Assembly: GCF_001514265.1 (NCBI RefSeq)
Contig: NZ_KQ948990.1
Span: forward strand, 837,967 to 901,966
DNA length: 64,000 nucleotides
Source: Streptomyces resistomycificus
Lineage (GTDB): Bacteria > Actinomycetota > Actinomycetes > Streptomycetales > Streptomycetaceae
Reading direction: 5' to 3'
Part shown: positions 56,546 to 64,000 of the stretch, piece after piece
How positions within the stretch are numbered: the stretch's first letter is position 1
How the letters are laid out: each line of letters starts with the position of its first letter
The notes under the pieces: model-generated
Seen by the model: the letters and a program-made list of their open reading frames with translations, nothing else
What the model was told of the DNA's origin: nothing
Databases searched by the model: none
Made by a program: the position numbers and the translations under genes

Positions 56546-57781
56546 CTAACCCAGCGTCAGTACGGCGACGGCCCCGCCGTCCGCCGCGTTGCCGAAGGCG
56601 AGCCGCGCTCCCAGGACCTCCGCCTGCCCCAACGCGATCGTCAGCCCCAGCCCGTGCCCCTTGGCGCCCCCCTCGGTACGGAACCGCTGCGGACCGTGCT
56701 CGACGATGTAGTCCGGATAGCCGTCCCCGTGATCCCGCACGGTCACCACCGGCCCGTCCACGGTCAGCACCACCGGTCCGCGGCCGTGCCGGTGGGCGTT
56801 CGCCACCAGGTTGCCCAGCACCCGCTCCAGCCGCCGCCGGTCGGTCTCCACCGCCACATCCCGTACGGCGACCACCTCGGTGTCCGTCCCCGAGGCCCGC
56901 ACCACCCGCTCGGCCAGCGCCCCGAGCGGCTCCCGGTCCAGCTCCAGCCGCTCCCGCCCGGCGTCCAGGCGGGAGATCTCCAACAGGTCCTCGGTGAGCG
57001 TGCGCAGCGCCGCCACCCGGTCCCGGACCAGCTCGGTCGGCCGGCCCGCCGGCAGCAGCTCCGCCGCCGCGTGCAGCCCGGTCAGGGGGGTGCGCAGCTC
57101 ATGGGCCACGTCGGCGGTGAACCGCTGCTCGGCGAGCAGTTTGCCCTGCAGCGAGGCGGCCATGGAGTCCAGCGCGGCGGCGACCGCGGCCACCTCGTCC
57201 TGCGGACGTGTCCGATCCCGCGTGCGGGGGTCGTCCACGCGGGCGTCCAGGTCGCCCGCCGTGATCCGCCGGGCCACCTGCGCGGTGGTGTGCAGCCGCC
57301 TGGTCACCCGGGTCACCGCGAACGCGCCCACCAGCAGTGTCGCCCCGATGGCCAGCGCCGACGACCACACGATCGCCCGGTCGAGGCCGTCGATGGTCCG
57401 CTCGCCCTGCGAGTAGTCGACCTCGACGGCCAGCGCCCGCCCGCCGTCGACCGGCCCGGCCGCCCACATCGTGGGGCGTCCACCGTGCTCGCCGACCATC
57501 GTGCCGCGCTCCCCGGCTGCCGCCAGCTCCCGCAGCGGCTCGGGCAGCTCCGGAGGGTCGAGAGCGACGCCACGCTCCAGCGCGTCCCCGGCCTCGAACG
57601 CCGCCGTCGCCTCCGTCAGCCGGTCCAGCGCGAGGTCGCGGGCCTGCCCCACGGTCTGGTTGGTCACCGAGACGTGCACGAGGACGCCGAGCAGGGCGGC
57701 CAGCGCGCAGCACATCACGGTGATGAAGACAGCGGCCTTCACGGCGAGCGTCCCGGCCCAGCGGGGGAGCGCGAGCCTCAT
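56546..57781 (-). CDS. Sensor histidine kinase without adjacent response regulator
   Basis: Kinase of 411 residues. Helix 1 is AAVFITVMCCALAALLGVLV; the external domain spans about residues 40-135; helix 2 is AIVWSSALAIGATLLVGAFAV. HAMP and a dimerisation helix with the phospho-His in FTADVAHELRTPLTGLHAAAELL follow. The ATP-binding boxes are NLVANAHRHG and GHGLGLTIALGQ. Its start overlaps the lipoprotein gene by ATGA, so the pair resembles CseA/CseC, in which a lipoprotein tunes the kinase. No regulator gene lies in the window around it. Confidence 0.9.
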   Translation of the reverse strand: MRLALPRWAGTLAVKAAVFITVMCCALAALLGVLVHVSVTNQTVGQARDLALDRLTEATAAFEAGDALERGVALDPPELPEPLRELAAAGERGTMVGEHGGRPTMWAAGPVDGGRALAVEVDYSQGERTIDGLDRAIVWSSALAIGATLLVGAFAVTRVTRRLHTTAQVARRITAGDLDARVDDPRTRDRTRPQDEVAAVAAALDSMAASLQGKLLAEQRFTADVAHELRTPLTGLHAAAELLPAGRPTELVRDRVAALRTLTEDLLEISRLDAGRERLELDREPLGALAERVVRASGTDTEVVAVRDVAVETDRRRLERVLGNLVANAHRHGRGPVVLTVDGPVVTVRDHGDGYPDYIVEHGPQRFRTEGGAKGHGLGLTIALGQAEVLGARLAFGNAADGGAVAVLTLG

Positions 57782-58578
57782 CGGCCGCTCGCGGAGCCGG
57801 AAGCGGAAGCGGACGCGGACGCGGACGGGGAAGCGGACGGGGCCGGGGACGCGGACGGAGAGGCGGTGAGGGAACCGGCCGGGGACGCAGAGGAGCGTGC
57901 CGACGACGTCCCGCCGCCCCCCGTGCGCAGCAACTCGTCGTGCGTCAGCAGCATCAGGTGCTGGTCCGGGTCCCAGGTCCACTGGAAGCGGTACTCGTAG
58001 CCCGCGATGTCGGACGGCGAGCGGATGATCACGGACTTCCCCGCCAGCTCGACCCCGGCAACCGCGTCGTCGTTGGCCATGACCCGCACCAGCCGCCCGG
58101 CCTGGAAGGTGTAGACGCGTACCGCCGTCTGGTTGCCGGGCCGCAGCTCGAAGCCCAGGGTCAGGTCGTCGCGGCCGTCGCCGGTGAGGTCGCGGTAGTA
58201 CGGCTCCAGGACGGGGCACCGGCCCTTCGCCACGCCCTGGTCGCAGTCGGCCATACGGCGGACCGTCTCGGCGTAGAGGGCCTTGCCGCCCGTGTACTCG
58301 TCCGGGTGCTGGGCGATCTCCGCGCGCACCACGGCCACCGGGTCCACCTTGTGGATGTCGTCGCCGGGCGCCGCGAGACCGCGCATCAGCTCGGCCTCGC
58401 CGTCGTCGTAGTCCCAGGCGGGACTGGAGGCAGGGGTGAGATCCGGCCACAGCCGGTCCGGGCTGATCGCGGTCGCCGTCGCTCCCGCGCCCCGCAGTTC
58501 GCCCGTGTCACCGCAGCCCGCCAGGGCCGCCGAGAGCACGGCGACGGTGGCGAGGGTGCGGACGGTCGGGCGGGACAC
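57778..58578 (-). CDS. Lipoprotein coupled to the histidine kinase
   Basis: Protein of 266 residues. The signal has lipobox LAGC near residue 22 (SAALAGCGDTG). The extracellular domain has PYYRDLTGDGRDDLTLGFELRPG, an FG-GAP-like calcium loop. The C-terminus is a Ser/Ala/Pro-rich low-complexity tail of about 35 residues (SASASASASGSASGR). It precedes and overlaps the kinase gene, so it probably binds the kinase's external domain. The ligand is unknown. Confidence 0.87.
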   Translation of the reverse strand: MSRPTVRTLATVAVLSAALAGCGDTGELRGAGATATAISPDRLWPDLTPASSPAWDYDDGEAELMRGLAAPGDDIHKVDPVAVVRAEIAQHPDEYTGGKALYAETVRRMADCDQGVAKGRCPVLEPYYRDLTGDGRDDLTLGFELRPGNQTAVRVYTFQAGRLVRVMANDDAVAGVELAGKSVIIRSPSDIAGYEYRFQWTWDPDQHLMLLTHDELLRTGGGGTSSARSSASPAGSLTASPSASPAPSASPSASASASASGSASGR

Positions 58579-58711
58579 GGTGCTCCCTCGGCTCGGGCGG
58601 GGCAGGGTCGGTGGCGCTTTACACCTTATTCCGATTCCGCGGGGAGACCCTTTTGCGCACCCGGTCGAAGGGGGCGGTCGGGCAGATGAGGAGCCGGCCG
58701 TGAAGAAACGA

Positions 58712-59218
58712 TTACTCGGCCAGCTCCTCGAGGAGCCGCGCCGTCGGCAGCCCCGCCTGCAGGTACTCGACGAAGAGCTCGTTGTGCAGGGCCCACGGCG
58801 AGCGGCGGGACCGGATCAGCCGGATCGCCTCGTCCGCCGAGTGCCCCCGGCGGACCAGGGCGTGCGCGACGACCAGCCCCGACCGGTTGTAGCCGTGGTA
58901 GCAGCGGACCAGGACCTTGCGGCCCTCGTCCAGCGCGTCGCACGCGGCCCGCGCCAGGCGTATCACGCCCGCGAGTTGGGTGCCGTCCAGCGGCCCGTCG
59001 GGAATCGGCCACACATGGTGCTCGACCCCCGCGTCCGGGCCGTGCCCCGGCAGCCGCAACAGGGTCTGGACGACGTCGAACTCGTCCCGTACGACGGCGA
59101 ACTCGACCTGCCCGGTGTGAGCCCGGAACTCGTGCCCGCCCATCCACAGCCCGGCCACGACCTCGTTCCACGGTTGGTCCGGAGCGGGTACGTCGGTCTG
59201 TTTCCTGCGTGTCCGCAA
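58712..59218 (-). CDS. Dual-specificity-type protein phosphatase
   Basis: Cysteine phosphatase of about 168 residues with the CX5R loop VRCYHGYNRSGLVVA, where Cys is the nucleophile and Arg binds phosphate. A general acid Asp would be in WPIPDGPLDG. TTG 59218 has GGGGAGG five bases before it; a GTG at 59248 (MSWPGLGEA) is the alternative giving 178 residues. No kinase is adjacent. Similar single-domain phosphatases are found in many actinomycetes. Confidence 0.82.
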   Translation of the reverse strand: MRTRRKQTDVPAPDQPWNEVVAGLWMGGHEFRAHTGQVEFAVVRDEFDVVQTLLRLPGHGPDAGVEHHVWPIPDGPLDGTQLAGVIRLARAACDALDEGRKVLVRCYHGYNRSGLVVAHALVRRGHSADEAIRLIRSRRSPWALHNELFVEYLQAGLPTARLLEELAE

Positions 59219-59344
59219 CGGCGCCTCCCCAAGCCCCGGCCAACTCACGAACAGGGCTTACCCAGGTCAACTCCCCTTCAAAGGTGTCGGGCTCCTTGCC
59301 CCCGGAGCGCCCCGCCTGTTCCCATGGTCGTGGGGTGATGGTGC

Positions 59345-60148
59345 ATGAGCGGACTGCGTGTCGTACCGACCTGGCGCCACGGTCAGGAACGGCTGTACGT
59401 CTGCCTCACGGACGGCAGAAGCATCGCCTGGTACGACCGTGAGGCATCCCGGGTCAACCTGCTGAGCGAGGACCGCCGACAGGATGTGCTCGCCGTCCTC
59501 CAGCCCTTCCTGACCGGGCCGGTGACGGTCGGGCCGCCCCCCGTGCCGACCCCCGCCGAGCTGGCCCGGCTGTCCCTCCACCCCGACGACGACCTTGCGC
59601 CCAACCGCCCCGGCGAGGCCCTTCGGATCGCCCTGGACCGGGACCCGGGGCCCGCCCACCGACTCCGCCCCGACCCCCGCCGCCGGGCCCTCGCGGCCGA
59701 ACAGACGGTGGGGGAGACCCTGGAGCGCGTCGAGGGCGCCGGCTGGCACGCCCTGCACTCGATCCCGCTGCCCGGCGGCGACCGCGTCCACCACCTGGTG
59801 ATCGGCCCCGGCGGCCTCTACGCGGTCCACACGCTGTACGCCCGCAGACAGCGGGTCACGGTCACCGACCCCATGGTCACGCTGGGCCGCCGGGAACCGC
59901 GCCCGCTGCTGCGCCGCGTCCGGGCCGACGCCGGCCGCGCCTCCTACGCCCTGACCGCCGAGGTCCACCCCGTGCTGGCGCTGGTCGGCCCCACCGACGT
60001 CCGGGTCGCCGCCCCGCCGCGCGAGGTCCGGATCGTGACGGACACCGAGATCGAGGACCTGGCCCACACCGGCGGAGTCCTCAAGCCGGCCGACGTGGAG
60101 GCGCTGCACGCGATGGCCCGGGACCGGCAGACGTGGGTACGCGTGTGA
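59345..60148 (+). CDS. NERD (nuclease-related) domain protein
   Basis: Protein of 267 residues. The central part from about residue 115 is a nuclease-related domain (EQTVGETLERVEGAGWHALHSIPLPGG, VHHLVIGPGGLYAVHT), with TDTEIEDLAHTGGVL at its C-terminus. The core has the restriction-endonuclease-like fold elements, but the Asp-x-Lys metal site is not clear, so activity is uncertain. It lies beside end-joining genes, though it is convergent with LigD. Confidence 0.82.
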   Translation: MSGLRVVPTWRHGQERLYVCLTDGRSIAWYDREASRVNLLSEDRRQDVLAVLQPFLTGPVTVGPPPVPTPAELARLSLHPDDDLAPNRPGEALRIALDRDPGPAHRLRPDPRRRALAAEQTVGETLERVEGAGWHALHSIPLPGGDRVHHLVIGPGGLYAVHTLYARRQRVTVTDPMVTLGRREPRPLLRRVRADAGRASYALTAEVHPVLALVGPTDVRVAAPPREVRIVTDTEIEDLAHTGGVLKPADVEALHAMARDRQTWVRV

Positions 60149-60242
60149 AGGGCCCACGGCCTGCTCCCGATGGTGACCGTGCTTCGGGCGACTGCGTGCC
60201 GGGTGCCCCCGACCGTCCTGCCGTGGTCCGCGGCCCGGCCGT

Positions 60243-61124
60243 TCAGGGCAGCGGTGCGGCCGTGTCCGGATCGAGCAGCGGGGCCAGCAGGTCGCCGTGG
60301 TCCTGCACGCGGGGCGCGAGGTCCGGGGCCTGGAAGGACAGTCGCCCGGGCTCCTCGCACGCCTCGACCTCCTCCCAGGTCACCGGGGCCGACACCAGCG
60401 GCAGCGCTCGGGCCCGCAGCGTGTAGGGCGTGGCCGTCGTCTTGCGCGCGGCGTTCTGGCTCCAGTCGACGAACACCTTCCCGGGCCTGAGGCTCCGCGT
60501 CATACGGTGCACGACCAGCCGCGGCATCGCCTTCTCCGCCTCGACGGCGAGCTGCTTGGCGTACTCGGTGGCGGTGTCGGAGGAGACCGGCCGCAGGGCC
60601 GCCAGCAGATGCAGCCCCTTGGAGCCGGCCGTCTTCGCGTACGCCTCGATCCCGTCCGACCTGAGCCGCTCGCGGAGCCACAGGGCGACCTCGCAGCACT
60701 CCACGATGGTCGCCGGCTCCCCGGGGTCCAGGTCGAAGACCAGCCGGTCGGCCTCGCCGGGCGCGTCGAGAAGCCACTGGTGGGTGTGGAACTCGGTGAC
60801 GAGGTTCGCCGCCCACATCAGGCTCGCCAGGTCCTGCACCAGCACCATCCGGGCCGGCCCCTCCGACCTGGGCACCTCGGCGGTGGTGACCCAGTCGGGG
60901 GTACCCGGCGGCACGTTCTTGGCGAAGAAGACCTGTCCGTCGGGGCCGTCCGGGTAGCGCAGGAAGGACACCGGCCGATCCCGCAGGTGGGGCAGCAGCA
61001 CCTCGGCGGTGGTCGCGTAGTAGTGCAGCAGCTCGCCCTTGGTGAACCCGTTCGCCGGATACAGCACCTTCTCCAGGTTGCTCAGCGCGAGCCTTCGCCC
61101 CTCCACCTCTGTGATCGGCGTCAT
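60243..61124 (-). CDS. ligD: Non-homologous end-joining polymerase/primase (LigD polymerase domain)
   Basis: Stand-alone LigD polymerase domain of 293 residues. It adds nucleotides, preferring ribonucleotides, at DNA breaks in bacterial end joining. Signatures are VFDLDPGEPATIVECCEVALW (catalytic acids), GSKGLHLLAAL and VFVDWSQNAARKTTATPYTLRAR. The ligase and phosphoesterase domains are absent, as in many actinomycetes where they are separate genes. ATG 61124 begins MTPITEVEGRRLAL. It is divergent from the Ku gene with 72 bp between starts. Confidence 0.93.
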   Translation of the reverse strand: MTPITEVEGRRLALSNLEKVLYPANGFTKGELLHYYATTAEVLLPHLRDRPVSFLRYPDGPDGQVFFAKNVPPGTPDWVTTAEVPRSEGPARMVLVQDLASLMWAANLVTEFHTHQWLLDAPGEADRLVFDLDPGEPATIVECCEVALWLRERLRSDGIEAYAKTAGSKGLHLLAALRPVSSDTATEYAKQLAVEAEKAMPRLVVHRMTRSLRPGKVFVDWSQNAARKTTATPYTLRARALPLVSAPVTWEEVEACEEPGRLSFQAPDLAPRVQDHGDLLAPLLDPDTAAPLP

Positions 61125-61196
61125 ACGATAAGAATCCCAGAGATATCGACACACATAGTGACAAAGCTCTGCAAACCGATCGAAAGGGTGCTGCAC

Positions 61197-62285
61197 GTGC
61201 GATCCATATGGAACGGCGCCATCTCGTTCGGCCTGGTCAGCATCCCGATCAAGCTCGTGAACGCGACCGAGAGCCACTCGATCTCCTTCCGTCAGATCCA
61301 CACGGAGGACATGGGCCGCATCCGCTACCGCAAGGTCTGCGAGCTGGAGGACCGCGAGGTGAGCACGTCGGAGATCGGCAAGGGGTACGAGGACGCGGAC
61401 GGCACGATCATCCCGATCACGGACGAGGACCTGGCCCATCTGCCGCTCCCCACGGCCAAGACGATCGAGATCGTGGCCTTCGTCCCGGCCGACCGGATCG
61501 ACCCGCTCCAGATGGACGCCGCGTACTACCTCGCCGCGGGCGGCGCCCCGGCCGCCAAGCCGTACACCCTGCTGCGCGAGGCGCTCAAACGCAGCAACAA
61601 GGTCGCCATCGCCAAGTACGCGCTCCGGGGCCGCGAACGGCTGGGCATGCTCCGGGTCGTCGAGGACGCCATCGCCATGCACGGGCTGCTCTGGCCCGAC
61701 GAGGTCCGCGCCCCCCAGGGCCTCGCCCCCGACACCAAGGTCACGATCAACGACAAGGAACTCGACCTCGCCGACGCCCTGATGGACACCCTCGGCGAGA
61801 TCGACCTCGACGACCTGCACGACGAGTACCGCGAGGCCCTGGAGGAGGTCGTCGCCGCGAAGGCGGCCGGGGAGGCGCCGCCTCAGACACCGGAGCCGGC
61901 GCGCGGCGGCAAGGTCCTCGACCTGATGGCGGCGCTGGAGAAGAGCGTGCGGGCGGCGAAGGAGTCCCGGGGCGAGGAGGAGGCCCCTGGCGAGGAGGAG
62001 GCCCGGGAACACGCGGAGGTCAGACCGCTGCCGGCCAGGAAGTCGGCGCGGGCCACGCCCAAGCAGGCGGGCGGCAAGAAGTCGACGTCCACGGCGAAGA
62101 AGTCCACGGCCGCGAAGAAGACGACGGCCGCGAAGAAGACGACGGCGAAGTCGGCCCAGGGGGCCAGGAAGACGGCGTCGGCCGGCGGTACCGGTACCGC
62201 GTCTGCCAGGAGCACGGCGGCGAAGAAGACCACCGCCAAGAAGACGCCGGCGAAGAAGACGGCGGCCCGCAAACGGACCGCGTGA
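61197..62285 (+). CDS. ku: Ku DNA end-binding protein
   Basis: Homodimeric Ku of 362 residues that binds broken DNA ends and recruits LigD. The Ku core is residues 1-250 (SIWNGAISFGLVSIPIKLVNATE, then YVLLREALKRSNKVAIAKYALRGRERL-like). The C-terminal 110 residues hold an acidic stretch and then repeated AKKTTAAKKTT segments, as in histone-like tails of Streptomyces Ku. GTG 61197 has AAGGGTG upstream. The tail may bind DNA non-specifically and help bridging. Confidence 0.95.
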   Translation: MRSIWNGAISFGLVSIPIKLVNATESHSISFRQIHTEDMGRIRYRKVCELEDREVSTSEIGKGYEDADGTIIPITDEDLAHLPLPTAKTIEIVAFVPADRIDPLQMDAAYYLAAGGAPAAKPYTLLREALKRSNKVAIAKYALRGRERLGMLRVVEDAIAMHGLLWPDEVRAPQGLAPDTKVTINDKELDLADALMDTLGEIDLDDLHDEYREALEEVVAAKAAGEAPPQTPEPARGGKVLDLMAALEKSVRAAKESRGEEEAPGEEEAREHAEVRPLPARKSARATPKQAGGKKSTSTAKKSTAAKKTTAAKKTTAKSAQGARKTASAGGTGTASARSTAAKKTTAKKTPAKKTAARKRTA

Positions 62286-62344
62286 CCTGCGCACCGCGTG
62301 GACTGCCCGTCGCAGCCGCAGGTCCCGTCAGCCCTGTCGGCCGG

Positions 62345-62845
62345 TCAGTCGAGGACCTTGGCGCCCTCGATGATGACGGGCTGGGTGGGAACGTCCTGGA
62401 AACCGCGGCTGCTGCCGGTGCGGACCGCCTTGATCTTGTCGACGACGTCCTGGCCCTCGGTGACCCGGCCGAAGACGGTGTAACCCCAACCGCGCATGTC
62501 CTTCGACGTGTGGTTGAGGAACTCGTTGTCCGAGACGTTGATGAAGAACTGGGCGGTCGCGGAGTGCGGGTCGTTCGTCCGCGCCATCGCCACGGTGTAG
62601 GCGGTGTTCTTCAGCCCGTTGTCGGCCTCGTTCTGGACGGGGGCCATGGTGGGCTTCTGCACCATGTCCGCGGTGAAACCGCCGCCCTGCGCCATGAAAC
62701 CGTCGATCACCCGGTGGAAGACCGTGCCGTCGTAGTGCCCGTTGCGGACGTACGTGAGGAAGTTCTCGACCGTCTTGGGCGCCTCGGCGTCGTGCAGCTC
62801 GAGAACGATACGGCCGAAGTTCGTGGTCAGCTCGACCCTGGACAT
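62345..62845 (-). CDS. Cyclophilin-type peptidyl-prolyl cis-trans isomerase
   Basis: Enzyme of 166 residues that speeds proline isomerisation in protein folding. Active-site elements are [15 protein letters not shown] (with Arg) and [17 protein letters not shown]. It is cytoplasmic and short, with no signal peptide or lipobox, like PpiB/PpiA. ATG 62845 starts [11 protein letters not shown], following AAAGGGACG. Usually not regulated by context; it is a monocistronic gene here. Confidence 0.96.
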   Translation of the reverse strand: MSRVELTTNFGRIVLELHDAEAPKTVENFLTYVRNGHYDGTVFHRVIDGFMAQGGGFTADMVQKPTMAPVQNEADNGLKNTAYTVAMARTNDPHSATAQFFINVSDNEFLNHTSKDMRGWGYTVFGRVTEGQDVVDKIKAVRTGSSRGFQDVPTQPVIIEGAKVLD

Positions 62846-62949
62846 GTGAATCGTCCCTTTCTGGTGGGGCTTGGCCGCAGCATCCTGCCACACGGCCGTT
62901 GACCAGGGCCGTTGCCGGGGCCGTACGCCTGGCGCCGGTCGACACCACG

Positions 62950-64000
62950 TCAGGCGACCTCGTCCAGGGCGCTTTTGGCGGACCTCTCCCGCCGTACGTC
63001 CGTCCGCCACCCGGACAGCACCACCAGCGCGATGCCCAGACCGACCCCCACCGTGGGCGCCACCGGCAGCCGTCCGTCGGGCGCGAACCCCCGCACGGCG
63101 AACCGGCTCAGCGCGGCGACGCACGCGACCAGCCCGAGCCACAGCGCCCAGGACCACCCCGGCCGGGCCCGCGGACCCACCCGCGCGTACACCGCGCCCA
63201 CCCCCCGCTCCAGGGGCCGCAACCCGACCACGAGCCCGGCCAGCACGCCCCCGAGCACCAGCAGCCACGGCACCCGCCACGCCCACCAGGCCGGCGACCC
63301 GAACCCGGGCTCGGGCGCGAGGCCTGGCAGATAGAGGACGGCGGCCACGACCAGCACGGGCACCATGTGCCACAGGTACAGCGTCATGCTGACCCCGCTC
63401 ACCACCCGGACCCGCCGCCACAGCCGCTCCCGCGCCAACACCCGCCGCAGCGGCGGCGCGAGCAGCAGACAGACCCCCACCTGGGCCACCACCCAGGCGA
63501 GCATCGCCGCCGACGGGGGATTGGTGTTGCTGGGGTCCTGCCCCGTCACCAGGATCAGACTGACCGGGTACGGCCCGGGGCCGACCAGCAGCGCGAAGGC
63601 GAGCCCGCCGCCCGCCGCCATCGCGGCGGCCCCGAGCGGCCGCCCGCCCAGCAGCCCGTCCCGCCGGCAGAACCCCAACTGGTAGGCGACACCCCACACG
63701 AGCACGTGGTTGAGCAGCCCGACGCCGAGGGCACCGGTCACGAGGGCGGCCGCGCCCAACGCCACGGGGACGAACACGCCCCACCGCCGATGCGCCGCGT
63801 GCAGCACCGGCGTGAGCGCACTGAGGACGAGATACACCGGCAGGAACCAGAACTGCATGGCCAGCGCCCACCCCACGAGCGCGAGGGTGTACGGATCCAC
63901 ACCGACGGCCGCCGAAACCCCCACGGCGACCAGCACCACCCCGCAGTACACCCCGGTCGGCAGCAGCAGCCGCAGCGCCCGCAGGCCCACCCACCCCGCG
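62950..64000 (-). CDS. Membrane acyltransferase family 3 (OafA-like), 5' partial
   Basis: Integral membrane acyltransferase cut by the window end. At least 346 residues are visible, with about nine hydrophobic helices. The segment [20 protein letters not shown] and the later [16 protein letters not shown] match the acyltransferase-3 family, which O-acetylates envelope sugars or natural products. The catalytic His of helix 1 would lie beyond the edge, so activity cannot be judged. The frame is open at the edge and no start codon can be chosen. Confidence 0.8.
   Translation of the reverse strand, partial: AGWVGLRALRLLLPTGVYCGVVLVAVGVSAAVGVDPYTLALVGWALAMQFWFLPVYLVLSALTPVLHAAHRRWGVFVPVALGAAALVTGALGVGLLNHVLVWGVAYQLGFCRRDGLLGGRPLGAAAMAAGGGLAFALLVGPGPYPVSLILVTGQDPSNTNPPSAAMLAWVVAQVGVCLLLAPPLRRVLARERLWRRVRVVSGVSMTLYLWHMVPVLVVAAVLYLPGLAPEPGFGSPAWWAWRVPWLLVLGGVLAGLVVGLRPLERGVGAVYARVGPRARPGWSWALWLGLVACVAALSRFAVRGFAPDGRLPVAPTVGVGLGIALVVLSGWRTDVRRERSAKSALDEVA

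Noticed and set aside
57778..57870. GC-rich repeat at the lipoprotein/kinase junction as an intergenic repeat
   Set aside because: It codes the in-frame Ser/Ala-rich tail of the lipoprotein.

Overview
The window is about 72% GC with GTG/TTG starts, many 4-base ATGA gene overlaps and antisense shadow frames. Together with the gene families (a conservon operon, WhiJ-like DUF5753/DUF397 pair, nickel superoxide dismutase, Kgd-type 2-oxoglutarate enzyme, ECF42 sigma factor) this is chromosomal DNA of a Streptomyces or very close relative. From memory, the gene order resembles the S. coelicolor chromosome around SCO5249-SCO5310; I could not check this. I see no rRNA, tRNA, insertion sequence, prophage or CRISPR array.

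Layout. 1-2.5 kb: a Family 2B encapsulin shell gene (5' end outside the window) followed by its polyprenyl diphosphate synthase cargo, a protein-compartment isoprenoid module. 2.7-7.7 kb: acetyltransferase, a divergent TetR/reductase pair with two operator palindromes, a small zinc-ribbon protein, a DGPF protein with its ECF42 sigma factor, and a VOC protein. 7.8-14.2 kb: a large secreted Rhs/YD-repeat toxin-like gene split by an apparent 8-bp deletion, with a tiny membrane protein (candidate immunity) overlapping its 3' end. 14.5-15.6 kb: sodN, with a 3' UTR likely to give a small RNA, and divergent sodX. 15.5-25.9 kb: CGNR regulator, methyltransferase, polar amino-acid ABC transporter, malic enzyme, quinone oxidoreductase, a leaderless HTH/Clp-N pair with two operators, and a PadR/DUF4097 pair. 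26-36.8 kb: the 1270-residue Kgd, a two-component system, a spermidine-synthase-like protein, a rhomboid-like/MOSC pair and small enzymes.

36.9-43 kb: lon with adjoining ClgR-like and HspR (HAIR) operators, a secreted GH25 muramidase, MarR, a DUF5753/DUF397 pair and a PP2C-like phosphatase. 43.3-49.2 kb: a five-gene conservon operon (sensor-like ATPase, roadblock protein, DUF742 protein, Ras-like GTPase) ending in a StyA-like flavin monooxygenase. 49.2-59.2 kb: envelope genes (NlpC/P60 hydrolase, FtsW/RodA and its penicillin-binding protein, SH3-like secreted protein), an AurF-type di-iron oxygenase with TetR, a lipoprotein/histidine kinase pair without a response regulator, and a CX5R phosphatase. 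59.3-64 kb: a NERD protein, the divergent end-joining genes for LigD polymerase domain and Ku, a cyclophilin, and a membrane acyltransferase cut by the window edge.

The strongest candidates for little-described biology are the encapsulin/prenyl synthase module, the broken Rhs gene with its overlapping membrane ORF, the leaderless self-operator HTH/Clp-N pair, and the conservon ending in an oxygenase that lacks a reductase.
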